Shown here: positions 41,663 to 50,574 of the stretch, in pieces | Layout of the letters: each line of letters starts with the position of its first letter | Numbering within the stretch: the first letter of the stretch is position 1 | DNA from: CAXMST01 sp964196325 | GTDB taxonomy: Bacteria > Actinomycetota > Thermoleophilia > Solirubrobacterales > 70-9 | Reading direction: 5' to 3' | Length of the DNA: 64,000 nt | NCBI GenBank assembly: GCA_964196325.1 | Contig: CAXMST010000099.1 | Span: forward strand, 5,048-69,047 | Program-made: the position numbers and the translations under genes | Notes under the pieces: generated by a model | The model's database searches: none | Told to the model about the DNA's origin: nothing | What the model saw: the letters and a program-made list of their open reading frames with translations, nothing else

Positions 41663-42448
41663 ATGCGGTTCCTGTTCATCGGTGACGTGGTCGGCAAGCC
41701 CGGCCGGCGCGGCCTCGCCGCGCGGCTGCCGCAACTGCGCCAGAGCCACAGCGCCGAGCTGGTCATCGTCAACGGCGAGAACTCCGCCGGCGGGATCGGG
41801 ATCGACGAGCGCTCGGCCGAGGAGATCTTCGCCGCCGGAGCCGATGTGATCACGCTCGGCAACCACGCGTATCGACAGCGGAGCTCCTATGAGCTGCTCG
41901 ACCGCGACGAGCGAATCGTGCGGCCCGCGAACTACCCGAAGGGCAATCCCGGTCAGGGCTCGACCATGATCGAGGTTGGCGGCAGGCGGGTCGGAGTCCT
42001 GAACCTGAGCGGGGCGCTGGGGCTGACGGTCGCGCGCTCACCGTTTCCCGCGGCCGATGCCGAGCTGGGCGAGCTCGAGCGGCGCGGGGCCGAGCTCGTG
42101 ATCGTCGACTTCCACGCTGAGATGACGAGTGAGAAGGTGGCGCTGGGCTGGTACCTCGACGGTCGCGTCGCGGCGGTGCTCGGCACTCATACGCATGTGC
42201 CGACCGCCGATGCTCGGGTGCTACCGGGTGGCACCGCCTTCATCGCCGACGTCGGCATGACCGGATCCCGACAGAGCATCCTCGGGGTACGGATCGAGGA
42301 CGCGATGGCCGGCTTCACGACCCAGATGCCGACCCGGTTTACGACCGCCTCAGAGGATGTCTGGATCAACGCCGTCGCGGTCACGATCGGGGAGGATGGG
42401 CGGGCCACGTCGATCGAGCAGATCCTCGAGCCGTCCGGCAGCTCCTGA
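41663..42448 (+). CDS. YmdB-family metallophosphoesterase
   Basis: The 261-aa protein matches TIGR00282/YmdB: MRFLFIGDVVGKPGRRGL, INGENSAGG, GNHAYRQR, VDFHAEMTSEK and GTHTHVPTADAR carry the metal-binding Asp, Asn and His residues. YmdB is a 2',3'-cyclic phosphodiesterase that affects RNA decay and multicellular behaviour in Bacillus. It is divergent from the ABC ATPase and converges with the glycosyltransferase gene. Confidence 0.9.
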   Translation: MRFLFIGDVVGKPGRRGLAARLPQLRQSHSAELVIVNGENSAGGIGIDERSAEEIFAAGADVITLGNHAYRQRSSYELLDRDERIVRPANYPKGNPGQGSTMIEVGGRRVGVLNLSGALGLTVARSPFPAADAELGELERRGAELVIVDFHAEMTSEKVALGWYLDGRVAAVLGTHTHVPTADARVLPGGTAFIADVGMTGSRQSILGVRIEDAMAGFTTQMPTRFTTASEDVWINAVAVTIGEDGRATSIEQILEPSGSS

Positions 42449-42461
42449 GCTCGGGGCCCGC

Positions 42462-44111
42462 TCAGGCCCGGGTCGACTCACGGCGTTGACCGACGGTGAT
42501 CGCCAGCAGCAGGAGCGGCAGGAACCAGACGATGTAGAGGTAGAACCAATGCTCGGCGGTGAGCTGCACCGCGATCATCACGGCCGCGCCCAAGGCGCCC
42601 ACCTGGGCCATGCTGCGCCGCTGGGGCAGCAGCGCGACGGTCAGGGCCAAGCCGACGGCTGCGACCTTGACCGCGGTGTGCAGGACCTCCAGATCGACCT
42701 GGCCCCAGATCGAGAAGGGCGACTCGCGGCCGGCCTGGCTGCCGATCGTGCGCTCCCAGAAGGTCGCGATCCCGGGATCGATCAGCGGATGGGCGAAGAT
42801 CAGCAGCGCGGTCGCTGCGAAGGCGCCGGCGAAGCGCAGGCTCGGGCGCAGCCGGACGCGCAGCGTGCTTCGGACGGTGGCGAGGCCGTCGCGGCCGGCC
42901 AGGAACAGCGGCACGAGCGCGAGCGGTGCAAACTTGGTCGCGACGGCAAGCGCCAGTAGGGCCCCGCGGGCGAGCGGCTGGGCGAACAACGCCAGGCTCC
43001 AGATCAGGAGGGCCGCGAGCAGCGAATCGTTCGAGTTCGACTGCAGGACGAAGGCGGTGTATGGGTAGGCCAGCCAGGCCAGCGCCAGGATCGCCGCGAG
43101 GCGGTTGCCGGCGAGCCTGCGGCCGAGCACGATCAGACCGGCGATGCTGAACAGGTCGAAGAAGATCGCCGCCGTGCGCGCGGCCGCCAGCTCGTCCCAG
43201 GCGCCGCTCCAGGGGAAGATCCGCTCGAAGGGAACGTAGGCGTAGTAGTTGGCCGGGCCGTAGGTATCACCGTGGGGATTGTTCTCGGGGAAAACATCGA
43301 GCCCGTAGATCGGTTCAGCGTCGCTGATCCGATCGGCGCCGACGACGCCGGCGTAGCCAACATCGATCACGCCGGAGTCGGCGATGTTGATCGCCACCCT
43401 GAAGACCGCGAGGATCACGCACAGCACGATCAACGCGCGTAGTGGGCTCGACGGCCGCAGGGGCTCACTGCGACCGCCGAAGCCGACCCAGAGCATTCGC
43501 GCCAGTAGATAGAGCAAGGGCGGGTAGTAGAGCGGCACCGCGACGCCGATCTCGGCGTTGTTGAAGAACACCTGGGAGATCCCGAAGGAGAGCAGCACCA
43601 GCAGGTCGAGATGCACGATTCTCAGCGGCCGGCGCCAGTCCAGCAGGGCGAGGAAGAAGACGGCCGCCATCGGGATCCAGACGTAGGGAGCGTTGAGGAT
43701 GTGGCCGAACTGACCCTCCCGGCCGCGAGCCATCGGCCACGCGACCTGCGACCCGGTCCACGACTCCAAGACTTCGCCATCGACGCCGTCGACAACGATC
43801 AGGACCACCTTGTCGCTCCCGTCGAAATAGCCGACCTCCCAGCGACGGACCGGCTCGGAGTCGACGTCCGCGCGGAGCTCGCCCCGGCTGCGCAGCTCGC
43901 TGGACACCTTTCGATCGCGGTCGGCGATGCGCAATGCCTCACCCGCATCGACCGCGTAGCCCTCGGGCGTCTCGGGCAGCTCGTCCGGGCGCTCGATCCC
44001 CTCTGTGGACCCTGCTTGGGGAGCCCCGGCCGCGGCCGGGGCGGACGCCAGCAGCGCCGGCGCGAGCGCCAGCGCGATCCCGACGAGCAGAGGTACCGAG
44101 CGCAAGGGCAA
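42462..44111 (-). CDS. Multi-pass membrane glycosyltransferase-like protein (GT-C, GT87/DUF2029-like)
   Basis: The 549-aa protein has an N-terminal signal-like helix, a periplasmic PepSY-like stretch (YAVDAGEALRIADRDRKVSSEL...VGYFDGSDKVVLIVVDGVDGEVLESWTGSQVAWPMARG), then about ten hydrophobic segments with PYTAFVLQSNSNDSLLAALLIWSLAL typical of polyprenyl-phosphate-dependent mannosyltransferases. It probably adds a sugar to an envelope glycan or lipid. A TTG start follows GtrA by 20 bp. The PepSY-like N-terminus fused to a GT-C domain is unusual. Confidence 0.7.
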   Translation of the reverse strand: MPLRSVPLLVGIALALAPALLASAPAAAGAPQAGSTEGIERPDELPETPEGYAVDAGEALRIADRDRKVSSELRSRGELRADVDSEPVRRWEVGYFDGSDKVVLIVVDGVDGEVLESWTGSQVAWPMARGREGQFGHILNAPYVWIPMAAVFFLALLDWRRPLRIVHLDLLVLLSFGISQVFFNNAEIGVAVPLYYPPLLYLLARMLWVGFGGRSEPLRPSSPLRALIVLCVILAVFRVAINIADSGVIDVGYAGVVGADRISDAEPIYGLDVFPENNPHGDTYGPANYYAYVPFERIFPWSGAWDELAAARTAAIFFDLFSIAGLIVLGRRLAGNRLAAILALAWLAYPYTAFVLQSNSNDSLLAALLIWSLALFAQPLARGALLALAVATKFAPLALVPLFLAGRDGLATVRSTLRVRLRPSLRFAGAFAATALLIFAHPLIDPGIATFWERTIGSQAGRESPFSIWGQVDLEVLHTAVKVAAVGLALTVALLPQRRSMAQVGALGAAVMIAVQLTAEHWFYLYIVWFLPLLLLAITVGQRRESTRA

Positions 44112-44131
44112 CGCAGGCCGCGAGCTGATCG

Positions 44132-44659
44132 CTAGCGAGCTCCACGCCCGCGGTCGAACGTCCAGAGCTTGTTGCCGACGAAGTTGACCGGGGTCGCGAG
44201 CGCGACGGCGACGGCCTGGGCTGGGAGCTCGGTCACATCGAGCACGTCGACCAGCACCGTCAACACCAGCAGGTTGACGGCCAGCCCGGCGAGGCTGACG
44301 GCAAAGAACCGGGCCGCCTGAAAGCCGGCGTGATCGCTTCGGGAGCCCTGGCGGGAAAACGTCCAGCGGCGGTTCAGGGCGAAGTTGTTGGTCACGGCGA
44401 CCACGAAGGCTCCGACCGCGGCAGCTGTGTGGTGCAGATCGGCCCCCGCTGTCAACGCCGCGAAAACGGCGAGGTTGATCGCATAGCCGGTCCCGCCTAC
44501 GACCGCAAACTGAAACAGCTGCAACCAGTTCTCCGGCTGCCGGGTACCCAGGTGGATCCTGCGCAGAACCTCCCAGGTCGCATCCGCGGCTCGGTCGGTC
44601 GGCGCCGGAACAGGCACCTCGGCGGCGCCTCGCTCATCGGTGGGCGGCGCCTCGCTCAA
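44132..44659 (-). CDS. GtrA-family membrane protein
   Basis: The 175-aa protein has four hydrophobic helices and the GtrA pattern QLFQFAVVGGTGYAINLAVFAAL ... NFALNRRWTF ... NFVGNKLWTFDRG. GtrA-like proteins are thought to flip polyprenyl-phosphate-linked sugars. I chose the TTG at 44659, which overlaps the phosphodiesterase stop (TTGA), the same coupling used elsewhere in this window. It probably works with the adjacent GT87-like transferase. Confidence 0.85.
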   Translation of the reverse strand: MSEAPPTDERGAAEVPVPAPTDRAADATWEVLRRIHLGTRQPENWLQLFQFAVVGGTGYAINLAVFAALTAGADLHHTAAAVGAFVVAVTNNFALNRRWTFSRQGSRSDHAGFQAARFFAVSLAGLAVNLLVLTVLVDVLDVTELPAQAVAVALATPVNFVGNKLWTFDRGRGAR

Positions 44660-46182
44660 CGGCTCGCGCTCGTCGGCTCGAGCCCAAAGTGTCGGAGGGC
44701 GAGCTCGGCAACATCCGAGATCGCCCACTGATCTCGCTCTGGGCGCTGCCCCTGAAGGCCCACCGTCAGCAGCGGCCCCAATGAGTCCTCGGCTCGCAAG
44801 GAACCGTGACTGCCGCCCGGGGTGTGGGTCGAGCCGCCCCAATCGACGAACTCGTGCTCGGGCGCGGCGGAGACCAGCAGGTCCCCCGCGAACGGTGACC
44901 GGAGCGCGGCCCAGAGCCGGGCGAACCCATCGGGGTAGATGGCGGAGTCGATGGTTCCCGCCGAGACCTCGGCCCCGAGCACGCCGAGGTCGCCCTCCCA
45001 GCTCCAGCCACAACCGCGGCGATCGACCGCCGCGGTTCCCGGCGCGAAGCGCAACTCCGAGCCGGCCCGGGCCAGGGTCGCCCAACGCGCCGCGGGCACG
45101 CCGACCGCTCGACGCTGCGCCGGCCTGCCCTGCTCATCGACAAGCCAGGCGAGCAACTCGACCCCGGGCTCGGCCGCAAGGCTGGCGCGGGCACCGTCGT
45201 GCAGACGGCGACCACGAGCCCCCTCGCGCAGCACCCAGACCGCCGCGGCCCTGGCGCTCGGGCCGAACGCCAGCTCAGCCTGCTCAGGGTGCTCGGCGTT
45301 GGGCTCGAGCAAGGCCCACTCCTCGGAGAGGATCGCGGCGGCGTCGAGGGCGACGCTGACATCGGATTGCGAATGGTCGGCCATCAGGATCACCGCATTG
45401 TCAACCAGAAACGCGTCGAGGCCGCCCGCGGCCTCGACGATCGCGCCAAAGCACTCGTCAGCGTGGGCGATCGAGACCTCGCTGGCGCCGGGCCCGTGTC
45501 TGTGGGAGTAGTGATCGTTGTCGGGCAACGAGAACAGCATGAAGTCGTAGAGATCCCGCTCCACCAACTCGACGCCAACGCAGGCGGAGTAGTCATCGCG
45601 TGCGTCGGGCCGCGCCAGGGTCGGCTTGCAGGCCACCTTGCGGGAGGCGTAGAGCTCGCCATAGAAGAGCTCCTCGGGGCCCCAAACCGCATGATGAAAC
45701 TTGGCAGCGGTCGCGACCCTACCCAGCAAGCCGTCGAGGCCGAGCTCATGCCGAGTTCGGCCTCGATAGATCAGGAAGGGCGTACACGCGCTGCGTAGAC
45801 CCGCGTCGCCGAGGCTCTCGTAGAGCGTCTCGATCTCGTCCGAGAGATGAGCCATGTTCATGTTGTAGACAGTGTCGTAAAGAGCACTGAACAGCCCGAA
45901 GGTCCGCGTAGCCTCCCACGAAGAGCCGTACTCGACGTAGCGTCCCTCGGCCCGGTGATACCAGTTCATCCCGGGAATCCGGTGGGCGTCAGGCCGACGC
46001 CCGGTGAGGATCTCGGAGGTGCACACCGGGGTCACCGATGGGAAGCTCGAGACGCAGTCAGAGACCAGCTCGCCGCGTTCGAGCAGCTTGGCGAAGGTCG
46101 GGGCGGCCCCCGACCCGGCCGCCCTTAGGAGCATGTCGGTGCGCAGGGAGTCGACGACTACTAATACGAGCTTGCGTTGCAT
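44656..46182 (-). CDS. Type I phosphodiesterase / alkaline phosphatase-superfamily protein
   Basis: The 508-aa protein has the nucleotide pyrophosphatase/phosphodiesterase fold: LVLVVVDSLRTDML near the N-terminus, FPSVTPVCTSEILTGRRPDAHRIPGMNWY with the nucleophile Thr region, FSLPDNDHYSHRHGP and VILMADHSQSDV with metal-binding Asp/His residues, and a C-terminal GGSTHTPGGSHGSL. The substrate is probably a phosphodiester or phospholipid, perhaps a glycan carrier. It is the first gene of the glycan-like set with GtrA and the GT-C protein. Confidence 0.85.
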   Translation of the reverse strand: MQRKLVLVVVDSLRTDMLLRAAGSGAAPTFAKLLERGELVSDCVSSFPSVTPVCTSEILTGRRPDAHRIPGMNWYHRAEGRYVEYGSSWEATRTFGLFSALYDTVYNMNMAHLSDEIETLYESLGDAGLRSACTPFLIYRGRTRHELGLDGLLGRVATAAKFHHAVWGPEELFYGELYASRKVACKPTLARPDARDDYSACVGVELVERDLYDFMLFSLPDNDHYSHRHGPGASEVSIAHADECFGAIVEAAGGLDAFLVDNAVILMADHSQSDVSVALDAAAILSEEWALLEPNAEHPEQAELAFGPSARAAAVWVLREGARGRRLHDGARASLAAEPGVELLAWLVDEQGRPAQRRAVGVPAARWATLARAGSELRFAPGTAAVDRRGCGWSWEGDLGVLGAEVSAGTIDSAIYPDGFARLWAALRSPFAGDLLVSAAPEHEFVDWGGSTHTPGGSHGSLRAEDSLGPLLTVGLQGQRPERDQWAISDVAELALRHFGLEPTSASR

Positions 46183-46255
46183 CCTGGTCAGGCTGACTCC
46201 TTGGCCCGCGGGCTGGCGCCGCGGTGAAGACTGGCAAAGCTCCCGGGCCGGCTAC

Positions 46256-46840
46256 TCAGCGCAAGATCCGAAGTCCCTGGTATTTCTGGTCCGCCTTGCG
46301 GCGCCGGCTGATTACGAGCGCGGCGAGCAGGCCTGCGACGAGCAACGAGCTCGGTGGCAGAAACAGGGCCAGAACCGCGACCAGCACGCCGGCCGCGCCC
46401 AAGATCAAGCCGAGGGTGACCGCGCTGCCGGCCTCGGGACCGGCCTCGATCCGCGCCTGGGCGCCGCTGAGCAGATCGCTCGCGACCAGCGCTGCGCCGA
46501 GCCCGGCGAGGGCGCCGATCAGGAACCCGATAGTCGTGGACTCACCCTCCGCGGCCAGGGCCGCCGAGCCGAACACGGCCCCAAAGACCGCGGCGACGGC
46601 GACGGCGACGCGACGGCGATTGCGGTCACGCGGGTTGGGCCGCAACAGCTCGAGAACGTTGGCAACGAGCAGCAGGCCTATGAACCAGATCTCGCCGATG
46701 AACGCGGAATCCGTTCCGCGTGGATCGATTCCCGCTTGAAGGCCCGCCATGACCGCAATGAACAGCCACGCCAGGGGCCCTCCCAGCCCGGCGGCGAGGC
46801 CGAGGCCGAGCGCTTCGCAGATCGCGAGAAAGAGGTCCAT
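46256..46840 (-). CDS. DUF4126-like membrane protein
   Basis: The 194-aa protein has about five hydrophobic helices: AICEALGLGLAAGLGGPLAWLFIAVMAGL, EIWFIGLLLVANVLEL, VFGAVFGSAALAAE, FLIGALAGLGAALVAS and LLVAGLLAALVISRRR. The start and the glycine-rich second helix resemble DUF4126, a family of unknown function. It lies 62 bp after the DUF151 nuclease on the same strand. Confidence 0.55.
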   Translation of the reverse strand: MDLFLAICEALGLGLAAGLGGPLAWLFIAVMAGLQAGIDPRGTDSAFIGEIWFIGLLLVANVLELLRPNPRDRNRRRVAVAVAAVFGAVFGSAALAAEGESTTIGFLIGALAGLGAALVASDLLSGAQARIEAGPEAGSAVTLGLILGAAGVLVAVLALFLPPSSLLVAGLLAALVISRRRKADQKYQGLRILR

Positions 46841-46902
46841 CGATTCGGAAGGATATCGCCGCGCCCAGGGCGCACCGACACCTCCCTGCCGTCGCCGGCC
46901 GG

Positions 46903-47511
46903 TTAGCCGCCGCCCGGCGACTCGGGCTCGTCGCCAGGGGGTTGCCCCTCCCCTTCGTCGTCCGGCTCGCCGGGGTCGTCAGGGGGCTCGGGCGACTCTC
47001 CAGTCCCCTCCGGCTCCTCGGGCGGCTCCTCCCCCTCCTCCCCCATGAAGTCGTCAGGCGAGACGTTCTCGAGGAAGTCCTTGAACTTCTCGACCACCTC
47101 TTCCTGGTCCTCGACCTCATGCTCGAACTCGATCGCCGATTCCTCGATCACCTCCTCCGCCGCATAGATCGGGGCCTCGGTCCGGACCGCCAGAGCCAGA
47201 GCGTCGGACGGTCGCGAATCGATCTCGACCTCGGTGCCGTTGACCGAGATCGTGATCGAGGCGTAAAACGTATTGTCCCGCAGTTCCGTGACCGAGACGC
47301 GCTCGCATTTGGCGTCGAGTTGGCCGAGCATCTCGCTGAGCAGATCATGGGTCATCGGCCGCGGTGTCGAGGCTCCCTGGAGCTTCATCAAGATCGCGGC
47401 AGCCTCCGGATGCCCGATCCAGATCGGGAGAAATCGGTTTCCGTCGGCGGTCTTCAACAGAACGATCGGCTGTTTGCCGACCATGTCGAAGCTCACTCCA
47501 TAGATCTGCAT
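46903..47511 (-). CDS. Bifunctional nuclease family (DUF151) protein with acidic tail
   Basis: The 202-aa protein has the DUF151 domain (MQIYGVSFDMVGKQPIVLLKTADGNRFLPIWIGHPEAAAI, RPMTHDLLSEML, and EIDSRPSDALALAVRTEAPIY) at residues about 1-135, followed by an acidic EEPPEEPEGTGESPEPPDDP tail. Family members show RNase and DNase activity. ATG at 47511 chosen over a TTG at 47520. The start codon lies only 10 bp after the 3' end of tRNA-Ile on the same strand, which suggests an unusual shared transcript. Confidence 0.88.
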   Translation of the reverse strand: MQIYGVSFDMVGKQPIVLLKTADGNRFLPIWIGHPEAAAILMKLQGASTPRPMTHDLLSEMLGQLDAKCERVSVTELRDNTFYASITISVNGTEVEIDSRPSDALALAVRTEAPIYAAEEVIEESAIEFEHEVEDQEEVVEKFKDFLENVSPDDFMGEEGEEPPEEPEGTGESPEPPDDPGEPDDEGEGQPPGDEPESPGGG

Positions 47512-47521
47512 CTGCTGCAAA

Positions 47522-47595
<74 letters not shown>

Positions 47596-47632
47596 GGAAG
47601 GCGAGATTGTAGTGCGCAACGCGGGGGGTGCC

Positions 47633-48505
47633 TCAGGCCTGGCGGGCAGCCTGGCGACGGCGTAGCGTTGCCGCCAGTGCGAGCAGCTCGTCGAGGTCGG
47701 AAAACTCGATCTGCGCGCGCACCCCGCCCCCCGCCGGGGCAAGCTTCACCTCGTGGCCGAGCGCCCGCTCAAGCGCCTCAGCGGCACTCCCGAAGGCCTG
47801 CTCGAGTTCTGGGTCGAGAGTCGGGCGCCTGCGGGCCGCAGAGCTCTTCGGGTCCTTGGCGCGCCGCTCCGTTTCCCGAACGGACCAGCCTTGGCGAACG
47901 GCCTCGCGAGCGAGCCGGCGGCGTTCGGCCTGACCGCGGGCCGCCAGGAGGGCCCTGCCGTGGCCCTCGCTGAGCTCCTCCGACGCAAGCAGGTCGAGCA
48001 CCTGGTCGGGGAGATCGAGCAGCCGAATCAGGTTCGAGATCGCCGAGCGCGAGCGGCCCAGGCGACGTGCTGCCTCCTCCTTGCTCAGGGCGAGCTCGTC
48101 GACGAGCGCCGCGCAGGCCCGGGCCTCGTCGATCGGATTCAGGTCCTCCCGCGCCATGTTCTCGATCAAAGCCGTCTGCAGGCGCCGAGCCTCGTCCTCG
48201 CTACGCAGGACGACCGGTACCGCCTCGAGCCCGGCCCGCTGAGCCGCGCGCCAGCGGCGCTCACCGGCGATCAACTCGTAGCGCCCGTCGCCGAGCGCGC
48301 GCACCACGAGCGGCTGGATTACACCCGCCGCGGCGACGGAGGCGGCGAGCCGATCGAGCCCCTCGCTGTCAAAGCTCTTGCGGGGCTGGGCGGGATTGGG
48401 CTGAATCAGATCAACCGGAACCTCTCGCGCTTGGGCCTGGGCGTCCTCGCTGGGGGGCAGGATCGCGGAGAGCCCCCTGCCGATGCCGGCGCGGCGGCTA
48501 GCCAC
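47633..48505 (-). CDS. parB: Chromosome-partitioning protein ParB
   Basis: The 290-aa protein shows ParB signatures: IQPNPAQPRKSFD, GVIQPLVVRA, the CTP-binding GERRWRAAQRAG, ENMAREDLNPIDEA and a helix-turn-helix (SKEEAARRLGRSRSAISNLIRLL). It loads on parS and forms a CTP-dependent clamp. The GTG at 48505 overlaps the parA stop by 8 bp. A likely parS site lies at 51672-51687. Confidence 0.95.
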   Translation of the reverse strand: MASRRAGIGRGLSAILPPSEDAQAQAREVPVDLIQPNPAQPRKSFDSEGLDRLAASVAAAGVIQPLVVRALGDGRYELIAGERRWRAAQRAGLEAVPVVLRSEDEARRLQTALIENMAREDLNPIDEARACAALVDELALSKEEAARRLGRSRSAISNLIRLLDLPDQVLDLLASEELSEGHGRALLAARGQAERRRLAREAVRQGWSVRETERRAKDPKSSAARRRPTLDPELEQAFGSAAEALERALGHEVKLAPAGGGVRAQIEFSDLDELLALAATLRRRQAARQA

Positions 48506-49256
48506 GCGCCAGCACCTCCTTCGCGAGCTGTCGATACGCCACAGCGCCCGGAGACTCGGGCGCATGCTCGGTCACCGGGACCGCGAAGCTCGGGGCCTCG
48601 GCGACCCTGACGCTGCGGGGAACCACGGTCTTCAGCAACAGCTCGGGGAAATGGTCTCGCAACTCCTTCTCAACGTCCTGAGCGAGGTTGGTCCGCTCGT
48701 CGGCCATGGTGATCAGCAGGCCGGTCAGAACCAGGCCCGGATTGAGCTCACGACGGACGGTCTCGAGCGTGTCGAGGAACTGCACAAGACCCTCCAACGC
48801 GAGGTACTCGGCCTGGACCGGCACGATCGCCCGATCAGCGGCCGTGAGGGCGTTCACGGTCACCGGTCCCAACGACGGCGGGCAGTCGAGCAGGGTCGCG
48901 GCGAAACGTTCGTGGACCTCACCCAGCTCGGTCCGTAGCCGGTATTGGTAGCGCTCGAGGCCGGGCAGCTCGACCGCGGCGCCGGCCAGATCGCGGTTCG
49001 CCGGCACCACCCAGAGGTTCGGGGTTGCGGCAGGGCGGGCCGCCGCGGCAACCGAGCAAGCACCGCAGAGGCAGTCGTAGGATGAGGGTCGCTCGTCCCG
49101 GCTCAGGCCAAGGCTGACCGTCGCGTTGCACTGGGCGTCGAGGTCAACGACCAGCGTCTGCTCATTCAGAGCGGCGATCGAGGCGCCGAGGTTGACCGCC
49201 GTGGTTGTCTTCCCGACCCCACCCTTCTGGTTCGCGATTGCGTAGACGAGGCCCAT
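48498..49256 (-). CDS. parA: Chromosome-partitioning ATPase ParA (Soj)
   Basis: The 252-aa deviant Walker ATPase has AIANQKGGVGKTTTAVNLGA, the strand-2 motif TLVVDLDAQCNATVSLGL and DCPPSLGPVTVNALTAAD. It drives parB-parS segregation next to oriC. An internal cysteine cluster (YDCLCGACSV) is noticeable. It is coupled to parB by an 8-bp overlap and is separated from rsmG by 113 bp. Confidence 0.95.
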   Translation of the reverse strand: MGLVYAIANQKGGVGKTTTAVNLGASIAALNEQTLVVDLDAQCNATVSLGLSRDERPSSYDCLCGACSVAAAARPAATPNLWVVPANRDLAGAAVELPGLERYQYRLRTELGEVHERFAATLLDCPPSLGPVTVNALTAADRAIVPVQAEYLALEGLVQFLDTLETVRRELNPGLVLTGLLITMADERTNLAQDVEKELRDHFPELLLKTVVPRSVRVAEAPSFAVPVTEHAPESPGAVAYRQLAKEVLARG

Positions 49257-49369
49257 CGAGCCGGCGACTCTAGATCACCGACCACGAAATGGGAGGAAAC
49301 CCGCCCCGGGGCACGAAACAGAACTCGCGGGAGTACGGGTCAAGGGCCCGAGCCCGCCCCCGGCGGCCC

Positions 49370-50083
49370 TCAGCTCGCACCGCGGGGCCGCTTCTTGGCC
49401 ATCCCGGGTCGCCGAGGCAAGCCCTCCGGGGTCGGGCCGAACTTGCGGATCAGGTGCAGGTGGCGGTTCTTGCTGCCCGCGTAGGGGCCAACCCAGCGGA
49501 CCTCTTCGCTGCGCATCGCAAGCTGCTCGGAGGCCCGCTCGAGCTCGGCCTCCTCGTCCGGATCGCGGTGGCCCTTCCAGGCGATCAGCACACCCTGCTC
49601 GCGAAGCAGCGGCGAGGCAAGCTCGGCCAGGGTGCTGAGCCGGCCGACCGCCCGCGCGCTCACCGCATCAAAGGATGTGGCGGCGCCGGGCGCAGCGGCA
49701 TAGGTCTCTGCACGGGAGCGGACCACGCTCGCGTTGGCGAGCCCTGCGGCTGCGATCGCGCGCTCCATGAAGTCGCACTTCCGACCGACCGACTCGACCA
49801 GGACCACCGAGCTGTGGGGCTGGGCCGCCGCCAATGCGAACCCGGGGAAGCCCGCTCCGGCGCCCACATCGCAGATTCGCTGAGCAGAGCGCAGCTCGTC
49901 GAAGATCAGGCCGCTGAGGCTGTCCGCCACATGCACGAGCCAGGCATCGGTCGGGACCGTTACCGCGCTCGGGGCCAGCGGGTCGCTTGCGAGCAGCTCG
50001 ATGACCGGCTCCAGGCGTGCCCTGCTCTGCTCGTCGAGGGCCGGCGTCTCGGCGCCCGCCCGACCCAAGGACCGCCGGCTCAA
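49370..50083 (-). CDS. rsmG: 16S rRNA (guanine-527 N7)-methyltransferase
   Basis: The 237-aa protein (GidB) has a SAM motif ICDVGAGAGFPGFALA, VVLVESVGRKCDFMERAIAAAGL and VSARAVGRLSTLAELASPLL. It methylates G527 of 16S rRNA. A TTG start overlaps the jag stop (TTGA). The C-terminal tail (EGLPRRPGMAKKRPRGA) is basic. Confidence 0.93.
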   Translation of the reverse strand: MSRRSLGRAGAETPALDEQSRARLEPVIELLASDPLAPSAVTVPTDAWLVHVADSLSGLIFDELRSAQRICDVGAGAGFPGFALAAAQPHSSVVLVESVGRKCDFMERAIAAAGLANASVVRSRAETYAAAPGAATSFDAVSARAVGRLSTLAELASPLLREQGVLIAWKGHRDPDEEAELERASEQLAMRSEEVRWVGPYAGSKNRHLHLIRKFGPTPEGLPRRPGMAKKRPRGAS

Positions 50084-50571
50084 TCGTTGACCAACGGGGC
50101 GACCACGACCCTGCGATCAGGATCGTCGCCCTCGCTGAAGGTCTCGACGTCGCTGCGCTCCTTGAGCACCTCATGGACCATGCGACGCTCCGAGGCGGAC
50201 ATCGGCTCCAACCGCACCTGCTCCTCGCTGCGTGCCGCTCGATCAGCGGCGACCTCAGCCTCGTCGGCGAGTAGATCGCGCCGTCGCTCCCGGTATCCGG
50301 AGGCGTCGACGGTGACCCGCTTGCGCTCCGACCGCCCCTGGGACGCCGCGCGATAGCAGATCAACTGCAGAGCGTCGAGGGTCTGGCCGCGGCGGCCGAT
50401 CAGCATCCCGAGATCGTCGTCACCGTCGATCCGCGCGAGGATCTCATCCTCGTCTTCGCTGATCTCGACCTCGGCGTCGAGCTCGAGCTCGTCCAGAACC
50501 CGGTCGATGATCGCGACCACGCGGTCCTGGGGATCGTCCGGAATCTCGGCCTGGGCCGGCTCGTCGCTCAT
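50080..50571 (-). CDS. jag: Jag/KhpB RNA-binding protein (KH + R3H)
   Basis: The 163-aa protein has a KH-like domain (DDDLGMLIGRRGQTLDALQLICYRAAS) and a C-terminal R3H domain (LEPMSASERRMVHEVLKERSDVETFSEGDDPDRRVVV). It is encoded between rsmG and yidC as in most Gram-positive origins and affects division and small-RNA networks. Confidence 0.93.
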   Translation of the reverse strand: MSDEPAQAEIPDDPQDRVVAIIDRVLDELELDAEVEISEDEDEILARIDGDDDLGMLIGRRGQTLDALQLICYRAASQGRSERKRVTVDASGYRERRRDLLADEAEVAADRAARSEEQVRLEPMSASERRMVHEVLKERSDVETFSEGDDPDRRVVVAPLVND

Positions 50572-50574
50572 CGC

